DNA of 64,000 nucleotides from the NCBI RefSeq assembly GCF_900105215.1, contig NZ_FOIP01000002.1, positions 2,108,001 through 2,172,000 on the forward strand, in the 5' to 3' direction. The position numbers were made by a program, and so were the translations under genes. The stretch's first letter is position 1. The number at the start of each line of letters is the position of its first letter. The notes beneath the pieces were generated by a model. That model ran no database searches and was not told the DNA's origin. It saw nothing but the letters and a program-made list of their open reading frames with translations. Below are positions 36,450-45,636 of this stretch, piece after piece. The stretch is from Lacrimispora sphenoides. GTDB lineage: Bacteria > Bacillota > Clostridia > Lachnospirales > Lachnospiraceae.

Positions 36450-37547
36450 TCACCTGATCAATTTTGTATACGTCTTAAATGCACCTGGCAGGGAATAAGT
36501 TTTTTTTAAGTCTTCCGCAGTAACCCATAAAAAATCTCCATTGGGCCGTTCTCCAAGTTCAATCCGAAATCCTATCATATGCCATTCCACATGGCTGAAT
36601 ACATGCTTTGCAGCAGGAAGAGGCGTTATTTTGGCCTCCTCTACTCCCAGCCTGGCAAGCAGCGCTTCCTCTTCTAAATGCCCCTCCACATTTGGGAACT
36701 CATAAAGAGAAGCCAAAAGCCCTGTATCATCCCGCCTGCGGATGGCAACCCGTCCATCCTGCCACAGGAGCATTACCGTCTTATCCTCCGCCCTGCGGGC
36801 CTTTTTAGGCGTTTTCACCGGAATCTCACCGGTAAGGTCCTTGATTCTTGCAATGCAGATGGAAGCCAGGGGACATTGGCTGCACAGGGGCGAACCGTTT
36901 GGCACGCAGACAATCGCTCCGATTTCAATGAGGCCCTGATTATAAGAGCTGGCAGCCTGTTCTGGCATTACTGCCTTTAATTCCTCTTCCATACGGCTTT
37001 TGACTGCCTGCTTTAATATGTCTTCCCTGCTGCCTGTTACTCTGGAAACAACCCGCAAAACATTGCCGTCAACCGCCGGGACCGGAATGCCAAAAGCGAT
37101 GGACGCAATCGCACCTGCGGTGTAAGACCCGATCCCCGGAAGCTTTTTAAGCTCCTCGTAGGATGCCGGAAGCTCTCCGCCATACTGCTCTACAAGAAGC
37201 TCTGCTGTTTTCTTTAGATTTTTTGCCCTGCTGTAATATCCAAGCCCCTCCCAGAGTTTCAGTAACCGGTCTTCCGGCACTGCCGCCAGATCATTGATTC
37301 CTGGTAAGGCCTCCATAAAGCGCTGGAAATAAGGTTTTACAGCCTCCACTCTGGTCTGTTGGAGCATGATTTCCGATATCCATACCCGGTATGGTTCCGG
37401 CTTGTCCCTCCATGGAAGGGCCCTGGCATGCTCCCTGTACCAGGATAAAAGCGGGCGTTCCATGGCCTTTAAACGCTCTCTGGCGCCCAGTTCTTTTTCC
37501 TGAGGTTCTAAAACCTGTAATTGATCATAAAGCGAATGGTTCTTCAT
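36450..37547 (-). CDS. mutY: A/G-specific adenine glycosylase MutY
   Basis: MutY removes adenine mispaired with 8-oxoguanine. The 365-residue protein has the helix-hairpin-helix LPGIGSYTAGAIAS and the catalytic Asp in PAVDGNVLRV. The 4Fe-4S loop is C-x6-C-x2-C-x5-C (CVPNGSPLCSQCPLASIC). A C-terminal NUDIX-like domain recognises 8-oxoG. The ATG overlaps the birA stop (TAATG), so the genes are translationally coupled. Its place in an arginine-type operon looks incidental but is notable. Confidence 0.96.
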   Translation of the reverse strand: MKNHSLYDQLQVLEPQEKELGARERLKAMERPLLSWYREHARALPWRDKPEPYRVWISEIMLQQTRVEAVKPYFQRFMEALPGINDLAAVPEDRLLKLWEGLGYYSRAKNLKKTAELLVEQYGGELPASYEELKKLPGIGSYTAGAIASIAFGIPVPAVDGNVLRVVSRVTGSREDILKQAVKSRMEEELKAVMPEQAASSYNQGLIEIGAIVCVPNGSPLCSQCPLASICIARIKDLTGEIPVKTPKKARRAEDKTVMLLWQDGRVAIRRRDDTGLLASLYEFPNVEGHLEEEALLARLGVEEAKITPLPAAKHVFSHVEWHMIGFRIELGERPNGDFLWVTAEDLKKTYSLPGAFKTYTKLIR

Positions 37548-38524
37548 TACACATATCCATAGATTCCCCGGACAGATACCTCTCCGGAGATCACATGTTT
37601 TACCTCTCCCGGCTGTACTTCCACAAGAAGCTCTCCCTTTTCATTAATTCCCAGGGCCACGCCAGTATAATCACCTGATCTGTCCAGAATTCTTACTTCC
37701 TTTCCCGTATTGACCATATGCTTATTATAGACACTTATCAGCCCGGATAAATCACCCTGGCTGATAAATTCTTCATAATATTGTTCAAATGCCTCCATAA
37801 TAGCGGCAACCAACCGGCTTCTTCTCACCTTTTCTCCTGTTTCCAGAAGCAGGGAGGTGGCCATCTGACTTACTTCTTCCGGAAATTCTTCCATATTGAC
37901 GTTGATACCGATCCCCACTACGACATAATGGATTCCTTCCAGTTCGGCGCTCATTTCTGTCAAAATACCGCATATTTTTTTCCCATTTGCCACAATATCA
38001 TTCGGCCACTTAATGCCGGTATCAAGGCCCGTAACGTCTTTTATCCCGTCATAGACCGCCAGGGCGGCTACCAGTGTAATCATGGAAGCGGAAGCTGGAA
38101 GAATATCCGGCCTTAGGATCAAGCTCATAAATATGTTCTTCCCGGATGGGGACACCCAGGCGCGGCCTCTTCTGCCCCGCCCAGCGCTCTGGCAGTCAGA
38201 CACAACAAGGGTTCCACTGGAAGCTCCTTCTTCTGCCAGACGCCTGGCCCTTATGTTAGTGGAATCAATGACCTCGTGGTATTCCACGTCCCGGCCAAAT
38301 TTCCCTTTGATACAGCTTTTAATCTCCGTTTTCGTCATTATATCACAAGAACCGATGAAATGATACCCTTTATTTCGAACCGCTTCAATTTGATATCCCT
38401 CTTCTTCAAGCTGGCGGATGGCTTTCCAAATGGCCGTCCTGGAAACCCCAAAGCGGCCGCACAGCTCCTGCCCGGATAAGTAGCCGTCACTCTCCTTAAG
38501 CAGCTTAAGAATCTCAGTTTTCAT
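37547..38524 (-). CDS. birA: Biotin--protein ligase / biotin operon repressor BirA
   Basis: A bifunctional BirA of 325 residues. The N-terminal winged helix (GQELCGRFGVSRTAIWKAIRQLEEEGY) is for DNA binding. The catalytic domain has the biotinyl-AMP loop SAGRGRRGRAW, GIKWPNDI and the GIGINVN motif. It attaches biotin to carboxylase carrier proteins and probably represses biotin genes. A frame-open GTG lies five codons upstream. The ATG at 38524, eight bases after GGAGG within GGAGGTGAT, is the better start. Confidence 0.95.
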   Translation of the reverse strand: MKTEILKLLKESDGYLSGQELCGRFGVSRTAIWKAIRQLEEEGYQIEAVRNKGYHFIGSCDIMTKTEIKSCIKGKFGRDVEYHEVIDSTNIRARRLAEEGASSGTLVVSDCQSAGRGRRGRAWVSPSGKNIFMSLILRPDILPASASMITLVAALAVYDGIKDVTGLDTGIKWPNDIVANGKKICGILTEMSAELEGIHYVVVGIGINVNMEEFPEEVSQMATSLLLETGEKVRRSRLVAAIMEAFEQYYEEFISQGDLSGLISVYNKHMVNTGKEVRILDRSGDYTGVALGINEKGELLVEVQPGEVKHVISGEVSVRGIYGYV

Positions 38525-38529
38525 TGATA

Positions 38530-38838
38530 TCACCTCCACCAGATGCTCACCGCACTGATTACAGTAAGGGCGATAAGAAGAAATCCGAACATAAGGACAG
38601 CAATGCCTGCCGCCTTCTTCTTTTTCTCTCTGCCGCTAAGCCTGATTTTATAAATCCCGTTGATCAGATTAAGCATGCCGGCCAGAAAAAATATTGCCGG
38701 GAACAGAAACATATGATCTTCCGGATTTAAAAATGATATGACAGCCAATGTTACAATCAGGATTCCTACTACAATATGGAGGACATCCACAATCATGGAA
38801 GCGTTTCTTAGGCTTCTTCCTCGTTCTTGTATATACAT
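38530..38838 (-). CDS. Small membrane protein of unknown function
   Basis: A 102-residue protein with three hydrophobic segments (about 16-36, 44-63 and 79-99) separated by short loops, one of them strongly basic (SGREKKKKA). I do not recognise the family. AGGAG precedes the ATG. It lies between argF and birA with gaps of only a few bases, so it is almost certainly co-transcribed with them. Confidence 0.75.
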   Translation of the reverse strand: MYIQERGRSLRNASMIVDVLHIVVGILIVTLAVISFLNPEDHMFLFPAIFFLAGMLNLINGIYKIRLSGREKKKKAAGIAVLMFGFLLIALTVISAVSIWWR

Positions 38839-38841
38839 GTT

Positions 38842-39777
38842 CTACTCTCCTAACGTTGCCACCATTACCGCCTTAATAGTGTGCATTCTGTTTTCTGCTT
38901 CATCAAATACCACAGATGCGCCGGATTCAAAGACATCCTCTGTTACTTCATTTCCTTTGACGGCCGGCAGGCAGTGCATAAATATGGTAGTATCTTTCCC
39001 TGTTTTTTCCATCAGATCCTTATTCACCTGATATGGTTTTAAAAGTGTAATACGCTGGGCAGCCTTGTCCTCTTCTCCCATGGAGCACCATACATCGGTA
39101 TAAATGGTATCTGCATCTTTAACCGCATCCGTATCCTCTGTCAGAGTGATGGTACTTCCGCTTTCACCGGCATAACCTTGGCATAATTCAACCAACTCAT
39201 TATTAGGCCAAAGGCTCTTAGGTGCCAGGATGGTAAAATGAACACCCATCTTGCTCATACCGATCATCAGGCTGTTCGCCATGTTATTACGTCCATCCCC
39301 TGCGTATACGAACCGGAGTCCCTTTAAATATCCGAAATGTTCTTTCATCGTAAGAAGGTCTGCCAGTATCTGTGTTGGATGATAATCATCAGTCAGCCCG
39401 TTCCACACCGGAACACCTGCATATTTAGCCAGATCTTCCACGGTCTTATGCTTAAATCCGCGGAATTCGATTCCGTCAAATACCCTTCCCAAAACTCTTG
39501 CCGTATCCTCCACGCTTTCCTTATGTCCAAGCTGAATATCATCTTTTCCTAAATATTCCGGGTGTGCGCCTTCATCAACCGCAGCGACCACAAAAGAACA
39601 TCTGGTGCGGGTTGACGGCTTTTCAAAAATAAGAGCAATGTTTTTCCCCTTAAGGGAGTTCCCTGTGATCCCCTGTTTTTTCTTGGCTTTTAAATCAGCG
39701 GCTAAGTCCAGCAGGTATCCAATCTCTTCCGGTGAATAATCCTTTAATGTGATAAAATTTCTTCCTTTTAAGTTCAT
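38842..39777 (-). CDS. argF: Ornithine carbamoyltransferase
   Basis: It makes citrulline from ornithine and carbamoyl phosphate in arginine synthesis (or the reverse reaction in catabolism). The 311-residue protein has the carbamoyl-phosphate loop STRTR, the HPTQ motif, the ornithine-loop region DVWCSMGEE and the catalytic MHCLPA. The promoter is overlapped by ArgR-like boxes, which favours a biosynthetic, arginine-repressed role. It heads a tight five-gene operon. A putrescine or other carbamoyltransferase is possible but less likely given the SMG loop. Confidence 0.93.
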   Translation of the reverse strand: MNLKGRNFITLKDYSPEEIGYLLDLAADLKAKKKQGITGNSLKGKNIALIFEKPSTRTRCSFVVAAVDEGAHPEYLGKDDIQLGHKESVEDTARVLGRVFDGIEFRGFKHKTVEDLAKYAGVPVWNGLTDDYHPTQILADLLTMKEHFGYLKGLRFVYAGDGRNNMANSLMIGMSKMGVHFTILAPKSLWPNNELVELCQGYAGESGSTITLTEDTDAVKDADTIYTDVWCSMGEEDKAAQRITLLKPYQVNKDLMEKTGKDTTIFMHCLPAVKGNEVTEDVFESGASVVFDEAENRMHTIKAVMVATLGE

Positions 39778-39800
39778 ATTGCATCCTCCGCTTTTCTATT

Positions 39801-39874
39801 TGTATTTTTATACGTTATTATAGTGTATCTCGCATAGTTATGCAATACTTTTTTTATTTTTGTATATTAATGCA
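39801..39874 (-). promoter_or_regulatory. argF promoter with three phased ArgR-like boxes
   Basis: The promoter is TTGCAT-17-TATAAT on the minus strand (39817-39845). Three 14-bp near-palindromes of the form TGyAT-N4-ATrC(A/G) lie at 39801-39814, 39831-39844 and 39861-39874. Their centres are exactly 30 bp apart. The middle box covers the -35 element and the others flank the promoter. They resemble the ARG box bound by ArgR/AhrC with arginine. This strongly suggests arginine repression, though argR itself is not in the window. Confidence 0.8.
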
Positions 39875-39936
39875 TTAAGGGTATATACCTGCTGATCCAA
39901 TTTATTTATAAAAAAGGGGTGAAAGTTGTTTTTCTC

Positions 39937-41109
39937 TCAGACTATATCCCCCTGTCGCGGCGTTTTCACCTTGTCAAGGGACCGCAGCTTCTTTCTGATC
40001 TCCTCCATGAGCTGATCCACTGTATAAATCCGAAAGCGTTTGACTTTCAAACGTTTTGCCAGATCTTCCAACAGGCCTAAGTACATATCCTTGTAATCCC
40101 AGTCCTCCTTCAGCTTAAATTCCACAGCAAGCCTGGGGAATATCTTTTCCGTAAAGGCACGGTAACCCGTCAGGGCTGCCATTCCCTCTTCATTAAGCGT
40201 ATCCTGCATATATATTTTAAAAAGCTCCACTTCCGACATCATCTTATCAAAATAGTAGGGTTCGTTATATGGTGCATCAATATAATAGATACGCCCGCAA
40301 AGGCCATATAAGAACCTTTTTGCATCAAAATATCCCAAAGTCATATTTTTTCTCGTCTGTTTTTTATTAAACGCCAGGATTCCCCCAAGGTCCTGCCTGG
40401 GTGCTATGTGATACACATGGATCCCTTCCGGAATCTCAGTCACCCGTTCTTTGTCATACCCCAGACCATAGATGCGGATCACAATGATGTCTTCATACCC
40501 ATGATCAAGAAGAACATTAATGGGGACATTGTTGACTCCACCACCATCCATATACCGCTTTCCGCCCAGCTTTTCATTTTTAAAAGCCAGGAAGTAAGCG
40601 CTGGCTAGCAGCATATCCTTGATGGATCCTGCATCGCTTTTTATAATATCCTCAGCTATTTCCTTCCTGTCTGAAACCGAATAAGTTACGGTATAAAGTT
40701 CTCTGTCAGAGTTTCTGAGCTTTTCCTCATCTCCCACCACTTCTTCAATGAGACTTTTCAGAGGAGTGATATCAAATCCACCATCCTTTACGATCTGCAG
40801 TCCGCTGCTTATCAGTTCCTGTAGATTTAAGGACTTGAAATCCTTTTCCTTTAACGCCTTTATGGTTTCATCGTTTACCGACATGACATGAGAGTACTCA
40901 ATGTTCTTCCATATCTCTTCCGCCCGTTCCAGATCATCCATGCAGATAAGAGCGCCGTTTAAGGAGCCAACGGAAACACCTGCAACTCCCTTTATCTTTA
41001 CTCCTTCTTCCCTCAGAGCCTTCCAGGCACCGATCTGGTAAGCTCCCTTGGCCCCTCCTCCTTCAAGCACCAGTCCATACTCTCTGCCTAAATCCAGTTT
41101 CAGTTCCAT
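39937..41109 (-). CDS. Patatin-like phospholipase family protein
   Basis: A protein of about 390 residues. It has the patatin oxyanion loop LEGGGAKGAYQIGAW, the nucleophile elbow GVSVGSLNGA and the catalytic dyad Asp in MDGGGVNNVP. All parts of a Ser-Asp lipid acyl hydrolase are present. The C-terminal 130 residues are charged and not recognised. The frame is open to 41217. The ATG at 41109 has AAAGGAGG five bases before it, and the extension would run through a repeat element and the preceding terminator. Its lipid substrate is unknown. Confidence 0.9.
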   Translation of the reverse strand: MELKLDLGREYGLVLEGGGAKGAYQIGAWKALREEGVKIKGVAGVSVGSLNGALICMDDLERAEEIWKNIEYSHVMSVNDETIKALKEKDFKSLNLQELISSGLQIVKDGGFDITPLKSLIEEVVGDEEKLRNSDRELYTVTYSVSDRKEIAEDIIKSDAGSIKDMLLASAYFLAFKNEKLGGKRYMDGGGVNNVPINVLLDHGYEDIIVIRIYGLGYDKERVTEIPEGIHVYHIAPRQDLGGILAFNKKQTRKNMTLGYFDAKRFLYGLCGRIYYIDAPYNEPYYFDKMMSEVELFKIYMQDTLNEEGMAALTGYRAFTEKIFPRLAVEFKLKEDWDYKDMYLGLLEDLAKRLKVKRFRIYTVDQLMEEIRKKLRSLDKVKTPRQGDIV

Positions 41110-41134
41110 AAGCCCTCCTTTTAGACTATCTAAG

Positions 41135-41189
41135 GAAACACCCTGCAGGTTTACCTCTATGCCCAACAAACATGGGCAGAATAAAGAAA
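41135..41189 (+). repeat. Leader repeat family, locus D (inverted relative to its gene)
   Basis: A unit bounded by GAAA at both ends, carrying ATGCCCAACAAACATGGGCAG in diverged form, lies just upstream of the patatin ribosome-binding site. It is in the opposite orientation to copies A-C with respect to the downstream gene. Confidence 0.65.
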
Positions 41190-41196
41190 TTATGCC

Positions 41197-41234
41197 AAAA
41201 ACGCAGCAAGAGGGCATCTGCCCCCTGCTGCGAT
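41197..41234 (-). terminator. Terminator of the NfeD/SPFH operon
   Basis: On the minus strand CGCAGCAGGGGG pairs with CCCTCTTGCTGCG (with small internal mismatch) and is followed by TTTTTG. Confidence 0.85.
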
Positions 41235-41307
41235 GTGTTTAAATGGAAGTCCGGCTGTTGCCGTCATAAAGGATATCCTCTGTGGATATCGCGGCAATCA
41301 TGAAAAA

Positions 41308-42246
41308 TTATTCCACCGGATTCTTAGCGATCTCGGTAATGGAAGTAACCAGCCCGGCCATGTTCTGAATATCGGAAGGGATAATGATTTTGGTAGCCTT
41401 GCCGTCAGCAACCGCCTTAAATGCCTCCAGGCTCTTAATGACTAAAACCGAATGATCCGCACCAGCATCCTTAATCATACGTATTCCATCCGCATTGGCC
41501 TGCTGGATCTTTAAGGTAGCTTCTGCCTGGCCTTCTGCCTCACGGATCCGTTTTTCCTTTTCTGCCTCTGCATGAAGGATTGCAGCCTGCTTTTCAGCTT
41601 CCGCATCAAGGATTGCAGATTCCTTCTTTCCTTCCGCAACAAGAATGGTGGATGTCTTCTCTCCTTCTGCCCTTAAGATAGCTTCACGGCGTTCACGCTC
41701 TGCTTTCATCTGCTTCTCCATGGCATCCTGAATGGCTGCCGGAGGCATGATATTCTTAAGCTCCACACGGTTTACCTTGATTCCCCACGGGTCAGTAGCA
41801 ATATCAAGGGTCTCTCTCATCTTTGCGTTGATGGTCTCTCTAGAAGTCAACGTCTGATCCAGCTCCAGATCACCGATGATGTTACGAAGGGTCGTAGCCG
41901 TCAGATTCTCAATGGCCATGATGGGATTCTCAACACCGTAAGCATAAAGCTTCGGGTCTGTTATCTGAAAAAATATGACCGTGTCGATTCTCATAGTAAC
42001 GTTATCCTTTGTGATAACCGGCTGAGGCGGGAAGTCTGCCACCTGCTCTTTTAAATTGACCCTTTTAGCCACACGGTCAATAATTGGCATCTTAATATGA
42101 ACGCCTACGGACCATGTCTCCATGAATGCTCCCAAGCGTTCTACGACCAGAGCCTGTGCCTGGGGAACGATCCTGATACAAGTTGACAATAAAGCCAGAA
42201 TAACAATCAATATAATAATAACTGCTGTAAATCCTACAACTCCCAT
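41308..42246 (-). CDS. SPFH/stomatin-family membrane protein
   Basis: A 312-residue protein with an N-terminal hydrophobic hairpin or anchor (about 4-24) and an SPFH (band 7) domain (VPQAQALVVERLG through NRVELKNIMPP). A long Ala/Glu/Lys-rich coiled coil (about 180-250) follows, then a short C-terminal segment. Such proteins form oligomeric membrane scaffolds and usually pair with an NfeD-type partner, as here: the NfeD gene lies one base upstream. The role may involve membrane-domain organisation or protease control; the client is unknown. Confidence 0.92.
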   Translation of the reverse strand: MGVVGFTAVIIILIVILALLSTCIRIVPQAQALVVERLGAFMETWSVGVHIKMPIIDRVAKRVNLKEQVADFPPQPVITKDNVTMRIDTVIFFQITDPKLYAYGVENPIMAIENLTATTLRNIIGDLELDQTLTSRETINAKMRETLDIATDPWGIKVNRVELKNIMPPAAIQDAMEKQMKAERERREAILRAEGEKTSTILVAEGKKESAILDAEAEKQAAILHAEAEKEKRIREAEGQAEATLKIQQANADGIRMIKDAGADHSVLVIKSLEAFKAVADGKATKIIIPSDIQNMAGLVTSITEIAKNPVE

Positions 42247-42247
42247 T

Positions 42248-42688
42248 CTATGATTCCTCCTTATTCATACTCACAATTAGTTTTACGCCTCTGATTTCCT
42301 TTACTTCCACGATAGCACCTACGGGGTATATGCTGTCTTCCTCCAGCGCTCTGGCCGTCCATTCCTGTCCGTTTAGGATCGCCGCGCCTTTACCCTCCAC
42401 GTTGTTGATTGTGGCCGTTACCCTGGCATGTTTTCCAATGAGGCTATCCATATTGGTCTTTACCGTGTTCTGATTAACATACTTTAAGGCAAAAGGCCTT
42501 GTAAAGAATAAAAGAATAAAAGATACAATAACAAACAACGCCAGCTGCACCTGAATATTTATTCCAAACAGTGCCAGCACAAATGCAACCAATGCTCCTC
42601 CCGCAAACCAGATGGTTGTCAGGGCCATGGTCGCCGCTTCAATTCCAAGAAGCACTACAAATACAATAAGCCAATAGACTGCTGCCAT
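42248..42688 (-). CDS. NfeD family protein (short form)
   Basis: A protein of about 146 residues with three membrane helices followed by a C-terminal OB-fold domain (about 80-140, containing IGKHARVTATIN and GAIVEVKEIRG). This is the short NfeD type, without the N-terminal ClpP-like protease part. The frame is open upstream to a TTG at 42721. The ATG at 42688 has AAGGGG nine bases before it and starts MAAVYWLIVF. It is encoded just upstream of an SPFH protein, its common partner. Confidence 0.88.
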   Translation of the reverse strand: MAAVYWLIVFVVLLGIEAATMALTTIWFAGGALVAFVLALFGINIQVQLALFVIVSFILLFFTRPFALKYVNQNTVKTNMDSLIGKHARVTATINNVEGKGAAILNGQEWTARALEEDSIYPVGAIVEVKEIRGVKLIVSMNKEES

Positions 42689-42915
42689 CTTATCATTCCC
42701 CTTCCCTGCCATTGTAGGCAAAGCTGCCCGGCAAATCTATCTGTTGACGTACGCTATAGTTCGGCCACTTCATTCATAATGCGGCAGATAGTACATATTT
42801 CTGAAAGACGCATGTAAATGTATGACGAACTACTACTATCATACTATATGTTCCGGTATTTCTCAATATTTTCTCAATATTTCCGCCTTTAAAAAGCCTT
42901 ACAATTTTCTAACGG

Positions 42916-43695
42916 CTACATCCGACGCTGTCTGGCAGCTTCAAACATCAATACAGAGGCCGCAACCGCCGCGTTTAAGGATTCTACCTTCCCTTTCATG
43001 GGGATCTTTACATAAGCATCCGCCAGCGCTGCCGTTTCATCTGTCAGGCCGTTTGCTTCATTTCCCACTAAAAACCCTGTATCAACAGTATAATCCTCTT
43101 TTTCATAATTATTCCTGCCATCTAAATGTGCCGCATACAGTCTGACCCCGCCAGCTTTTAAGGCCTTTAAAGAAGCCGTAAGGTCTTTCGTATAAACAAA
43201 TGGAACACGAAAAACAGATCCCATGGTGGAGCGGATTACCTTTGGATTATAAACGTCCGCCGTAGTATCACTCATGAGCACGCCGGTGATTCCAGCCCCT
43301 TCCCCGGCCCTGAGAATCGTTCCAAGATTCCCCGGGTCCTGAATGTTTTCCAATATCATTAGAAACGAAGGACCAGGTGCAGCCAGCAAGTCCTCCTCCT
43401 TGCAGGCATACTGCCTTACAATGGCTAAAATCCCCTGAGGCGTCTGGGTATCTGACATGACCTTAAACACATCCTCCGAAACAACCTCGTACTTCACTTC
43501 TGACAAAAGCTTTTTATGGGCTTCATCCTTTAAAAAACCTTCCGATACAAAAACGCTGTCAATCCTGTCCACCGGAATTTCCTTAAACATACGAAGGCCT
43601 TCCGCTACAAAGAGGCCGTTTAAATTTCTGACTTTGGCTTTCTTTGATAAGTTCATCACCTGTTTCACCCTTGCATTGGCACTACTGGTTATCAT
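42916..43695 (-). CDS. TrmH/SpoU-family RNA 2'-O-methyltransferase
   Basis: A protein of about 259 residues. The N-terminal substrate-binding domain (NARVKQVMNLSKK, FVAEGLRMFKE) precedes the SPOUT knot domain. Motif 1 is NIQDPGNLGTILRAGEGAG, motif 2 GNEANGLT, and motif 3 IPMKGKVESLNAAVAAS. The length and N-terminal domain resemble 23S rRNA methyltransferases (RlmB-like/TsnR-like), but the exact target cannot be read from sequence. The ATG at 43695 has AGAGG six bases upstream. The longer frame from 43737 would overlap nadE. Confidence 0.9.
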   Translation of the reverse strand: MITSSANARVKQVMNLSKKAKVRNLNGLFVAEGLRMFKEIPVDRIDSVFVSEGFLKDEAHKKLLSEVKYEVVSEDVFKVMSDTQTPQGILAIVRQYACKEEDLLAAPGPSFLMILENIQDPGNLGTILRAGEGAGITGVLMSDTTADVYNPKVIRSTMGSVFRVPFVYTKDLTASLKALKAGGVRLYAAHLDGRNNYEKEDYTVDTGFLVGNEANGLTDETAALADAYVKIPMKGKVESLNAAVAASVLMFEAARQRRM

Positions 43696-43709
43696 AATGT
43701 ACCTCTCTT

Positions 43710-45620
43710 TTATAAATTTTCCAGTTCTTCCAGCCACAGGCGGCTTACGGCATCACTTGGCATGCGTAAATCTCCCCTTGGGGATACTGCCACCGAACCA
43801 ACCTTAGGTCCATCAGGCATGCAGGAACGCTTAAACTGCTGGCTGAAAAATCTGCGGTAAAATACCTTTAACCATTTTAAAATGACTTCCTTCTCATAAT
43901 TTCCTGTAAAAGCGTAGACCGCCATGCGGTAAACCTTCTCCGGCCGGCAGCCGAACCTTAAGATCTGGTACAGGAAGAAATCGTGAAGTTCATAGGGGCC
44001 TACCAGGTCCTCTGTCTTCTGGGCAATTTCTCCATCCTGAGGCGGAAGAAGTTCCGGACTTACAGGCGTGTCCAAAACATCAAGAAGCACACCGCTTAAA
44101 GCCTCTTCCCCGCAGGTATCCGCATAGTAGTGTACCAGATGGCGCACCAGGGTCTTTGGCACTGATGCATTGACTCCGTACATGGACATATGGTCGCCGT
44201 TATAGGTCGCCCAGCCTAGAGCTAACTCAGACATATCACCCGTTCCTATGACCATTCCATTCAGCTTGTTTGCCATATCCATTAGCACCTGCGTCCTCTC
44301 CCTGGCCTGGGAGTTTTCATAGGTTACATCGTGAACATCCTCACTATGTCCAATATCCCGGAAATGAAGGCTTACGGCTTCCCTGATATTCACCTCTATA
44401 AGCTCAGCTCCAAGGGTTTGGGTCAGGGTGCAGGCATTCTGATAAGTCCGGTCCGTTGTTCCGAAACAGGGCATGGTCACCGCATGGATCTGATTTCTGG
44501 GGATTTCCAGCATATCAAAGGCCCGGACTGTCACAAGAAGGGCAAGGGTGGAATCTAAGCCTCCGGAAATTCCTATCACTGCATGCTTGCAGCCTGTATG
44601 GGCAAGCCTCTTTTTTAAGCCCATAGCCTGTATGGAGAGAATTTCCTCACATCTTCTGTTCCTCTCCTTCGCATTATCCGGGACAAAGGGCCTTGGATCA
44701 ATAAATCTATTTAAGTCCAGTTCCTTTTTCTTCATTTTAAAAGAAACCACCGTATAATTCGTATGGTCGGCCTGGGGAAAGGTGGTCATCCGCCGCCTTT
44801 CGTGAATCAGCCTCTCCAAATCCATATCCCCGTAAATGGTCTCATTTCCAAAACGTTTGGATTCTGCAAGCAAAGCACCGTTTTCTGCTATCAGGTTCTG
44901 ACCTCCAAACACCAGATCCTGAGTGGATTCTCCCTCTCCTGCGTTGGCATAGATAAAACCACATACCAGACTGGCAGAATGTCCCGTGATAAGGCTTCTC
45001 CGGTAAATATCCTTACCCGTTGTCTCATCGCTGGCAGAACAGTTTACAATCACCGTTGCTCCGGCGGTAGCATGACGGATGGACGGAGGGTTTGGAACCC
45101 ATGCATCCTCGCAGATCTCCGCTGCCACGACAAGCTGGGGAATGTCCTCACATGCGAAAAGAATATTGGCTCCCATGGGAATCAGTTCATCTTCCCATTT
45201 TACCATCACCGGTATTTCGTTTCCCGGCTGGAAATAACGCAGTTCATAAAACTCTGAATAATTGGGCAGATTCGTCTTTGGTACGATTCCAAGAATCCTT
45301 CCGTTTTGTATGGCAACAGCCGTATTATATAACTTTCCTCCCCATTCCCAGGGCATTCCTATAAAGCATAGAAGATCGTTGCCTTCCGTTGCCTTTAAGA
45401 TCTCTTTAAGCTCCTTTTGGGCCTTTCTTAACAGGGCATCCTGCCCGAATAAATCGCCGCAGGTATAGGCTGTCAGGCAAAGCTCCGGAAACACCATGAG
45501 TTTTGCCTGCCTTTTAATTCCCTCTTTTATCTGCTCACAAATCCGCTCCCTGTTAAATTCCGGGTCTGCTACCTTTACGTCAGGGGTTGCCGCGGCAACC
45601 CGGATATATCCATGTTTCAT
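43710..45620 (-). CDS. nadE: Glutamine-dependent NAD(+) synthetase
   Basis: A 636-residue two-domain enzyme. The N-terminal nitrilase-type glutaminase has the triad Glu46 (FPELCLTAY), Lys115 (VPKTNLPN) and Cys170 (AEICEDAW), producing ammonia. The C-terminal NAD synthetase has the PP-loop SGGLDST and the TGDMSELALGW motif, amidating deamido-NAD with ATP. It uses glutamine directly and does not need free ammonium. It lies 14 bp before the methyltransferase gene and 16 bp after the MATE gene, in one likely operon. Confidence 0.97.
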   Translation of the reverse strand: MKHGYIRVAAATPDVKVADPEFNRERICEQIKEGIKRQAKLMVFPELCLTAYTCGDLFGQDALLRKAQKELKEILKATEGNDLLCFIGMPWEWGGKLYNTAVAIQNGRILGIVPKTNLPNYSEFYELRYFQPGNEIPVMVKWEDELIPMGANILFACEDIPQLVVAAEICEDAWVPNPPSIRHATAGATVIVNCSASDETTGKDIYRRSLITGHSASLVCGFIYANAGEGESTQDLVFGGQNLIAENGALLAESKRFGNETIYGDMDLERLIHERRRMTTFPQADHTNYTVVSFKMKKKELDLNRFIDPRPFVPDNAKERNRRCEEILSIQAMGLKKRLAHTGCKHAVIGISGGLDSTLALLVTVRAFDMLEIPRNQIHAVTMPCFGTTDRTYQNACTLTQTLGAELIEVNIREAVSLHFRDIGHSEDVHDVTYENSQARERTQVLMDMANKLNGMVIGTGDMSELALGWATYNGDHMSMYGVNASVPKTLVRHLVHYYADTCGEEALSGVLLDVLDTPVSPELLPPQDGEIAQKTEDLVGPYELHDFFLYQILRFGCRPEKVYRMAVYAFTGNYEKEVILKWLKVFYRRFFSQQFKRSCMPDGPKVGSVAVSPRGDLRMPSDAVSRLWLEELENL

Positions 45621-45636
45621 CTCATTTATCTCCTAT

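Noticed and set aside
42840..42895. Short direct repeat TTTCTCAATAT before the methyltransferase stop
   Set aside because: Only two copies in AT-rich intergenic sequence, with no symmetry or relation to a promoter; likely chance.
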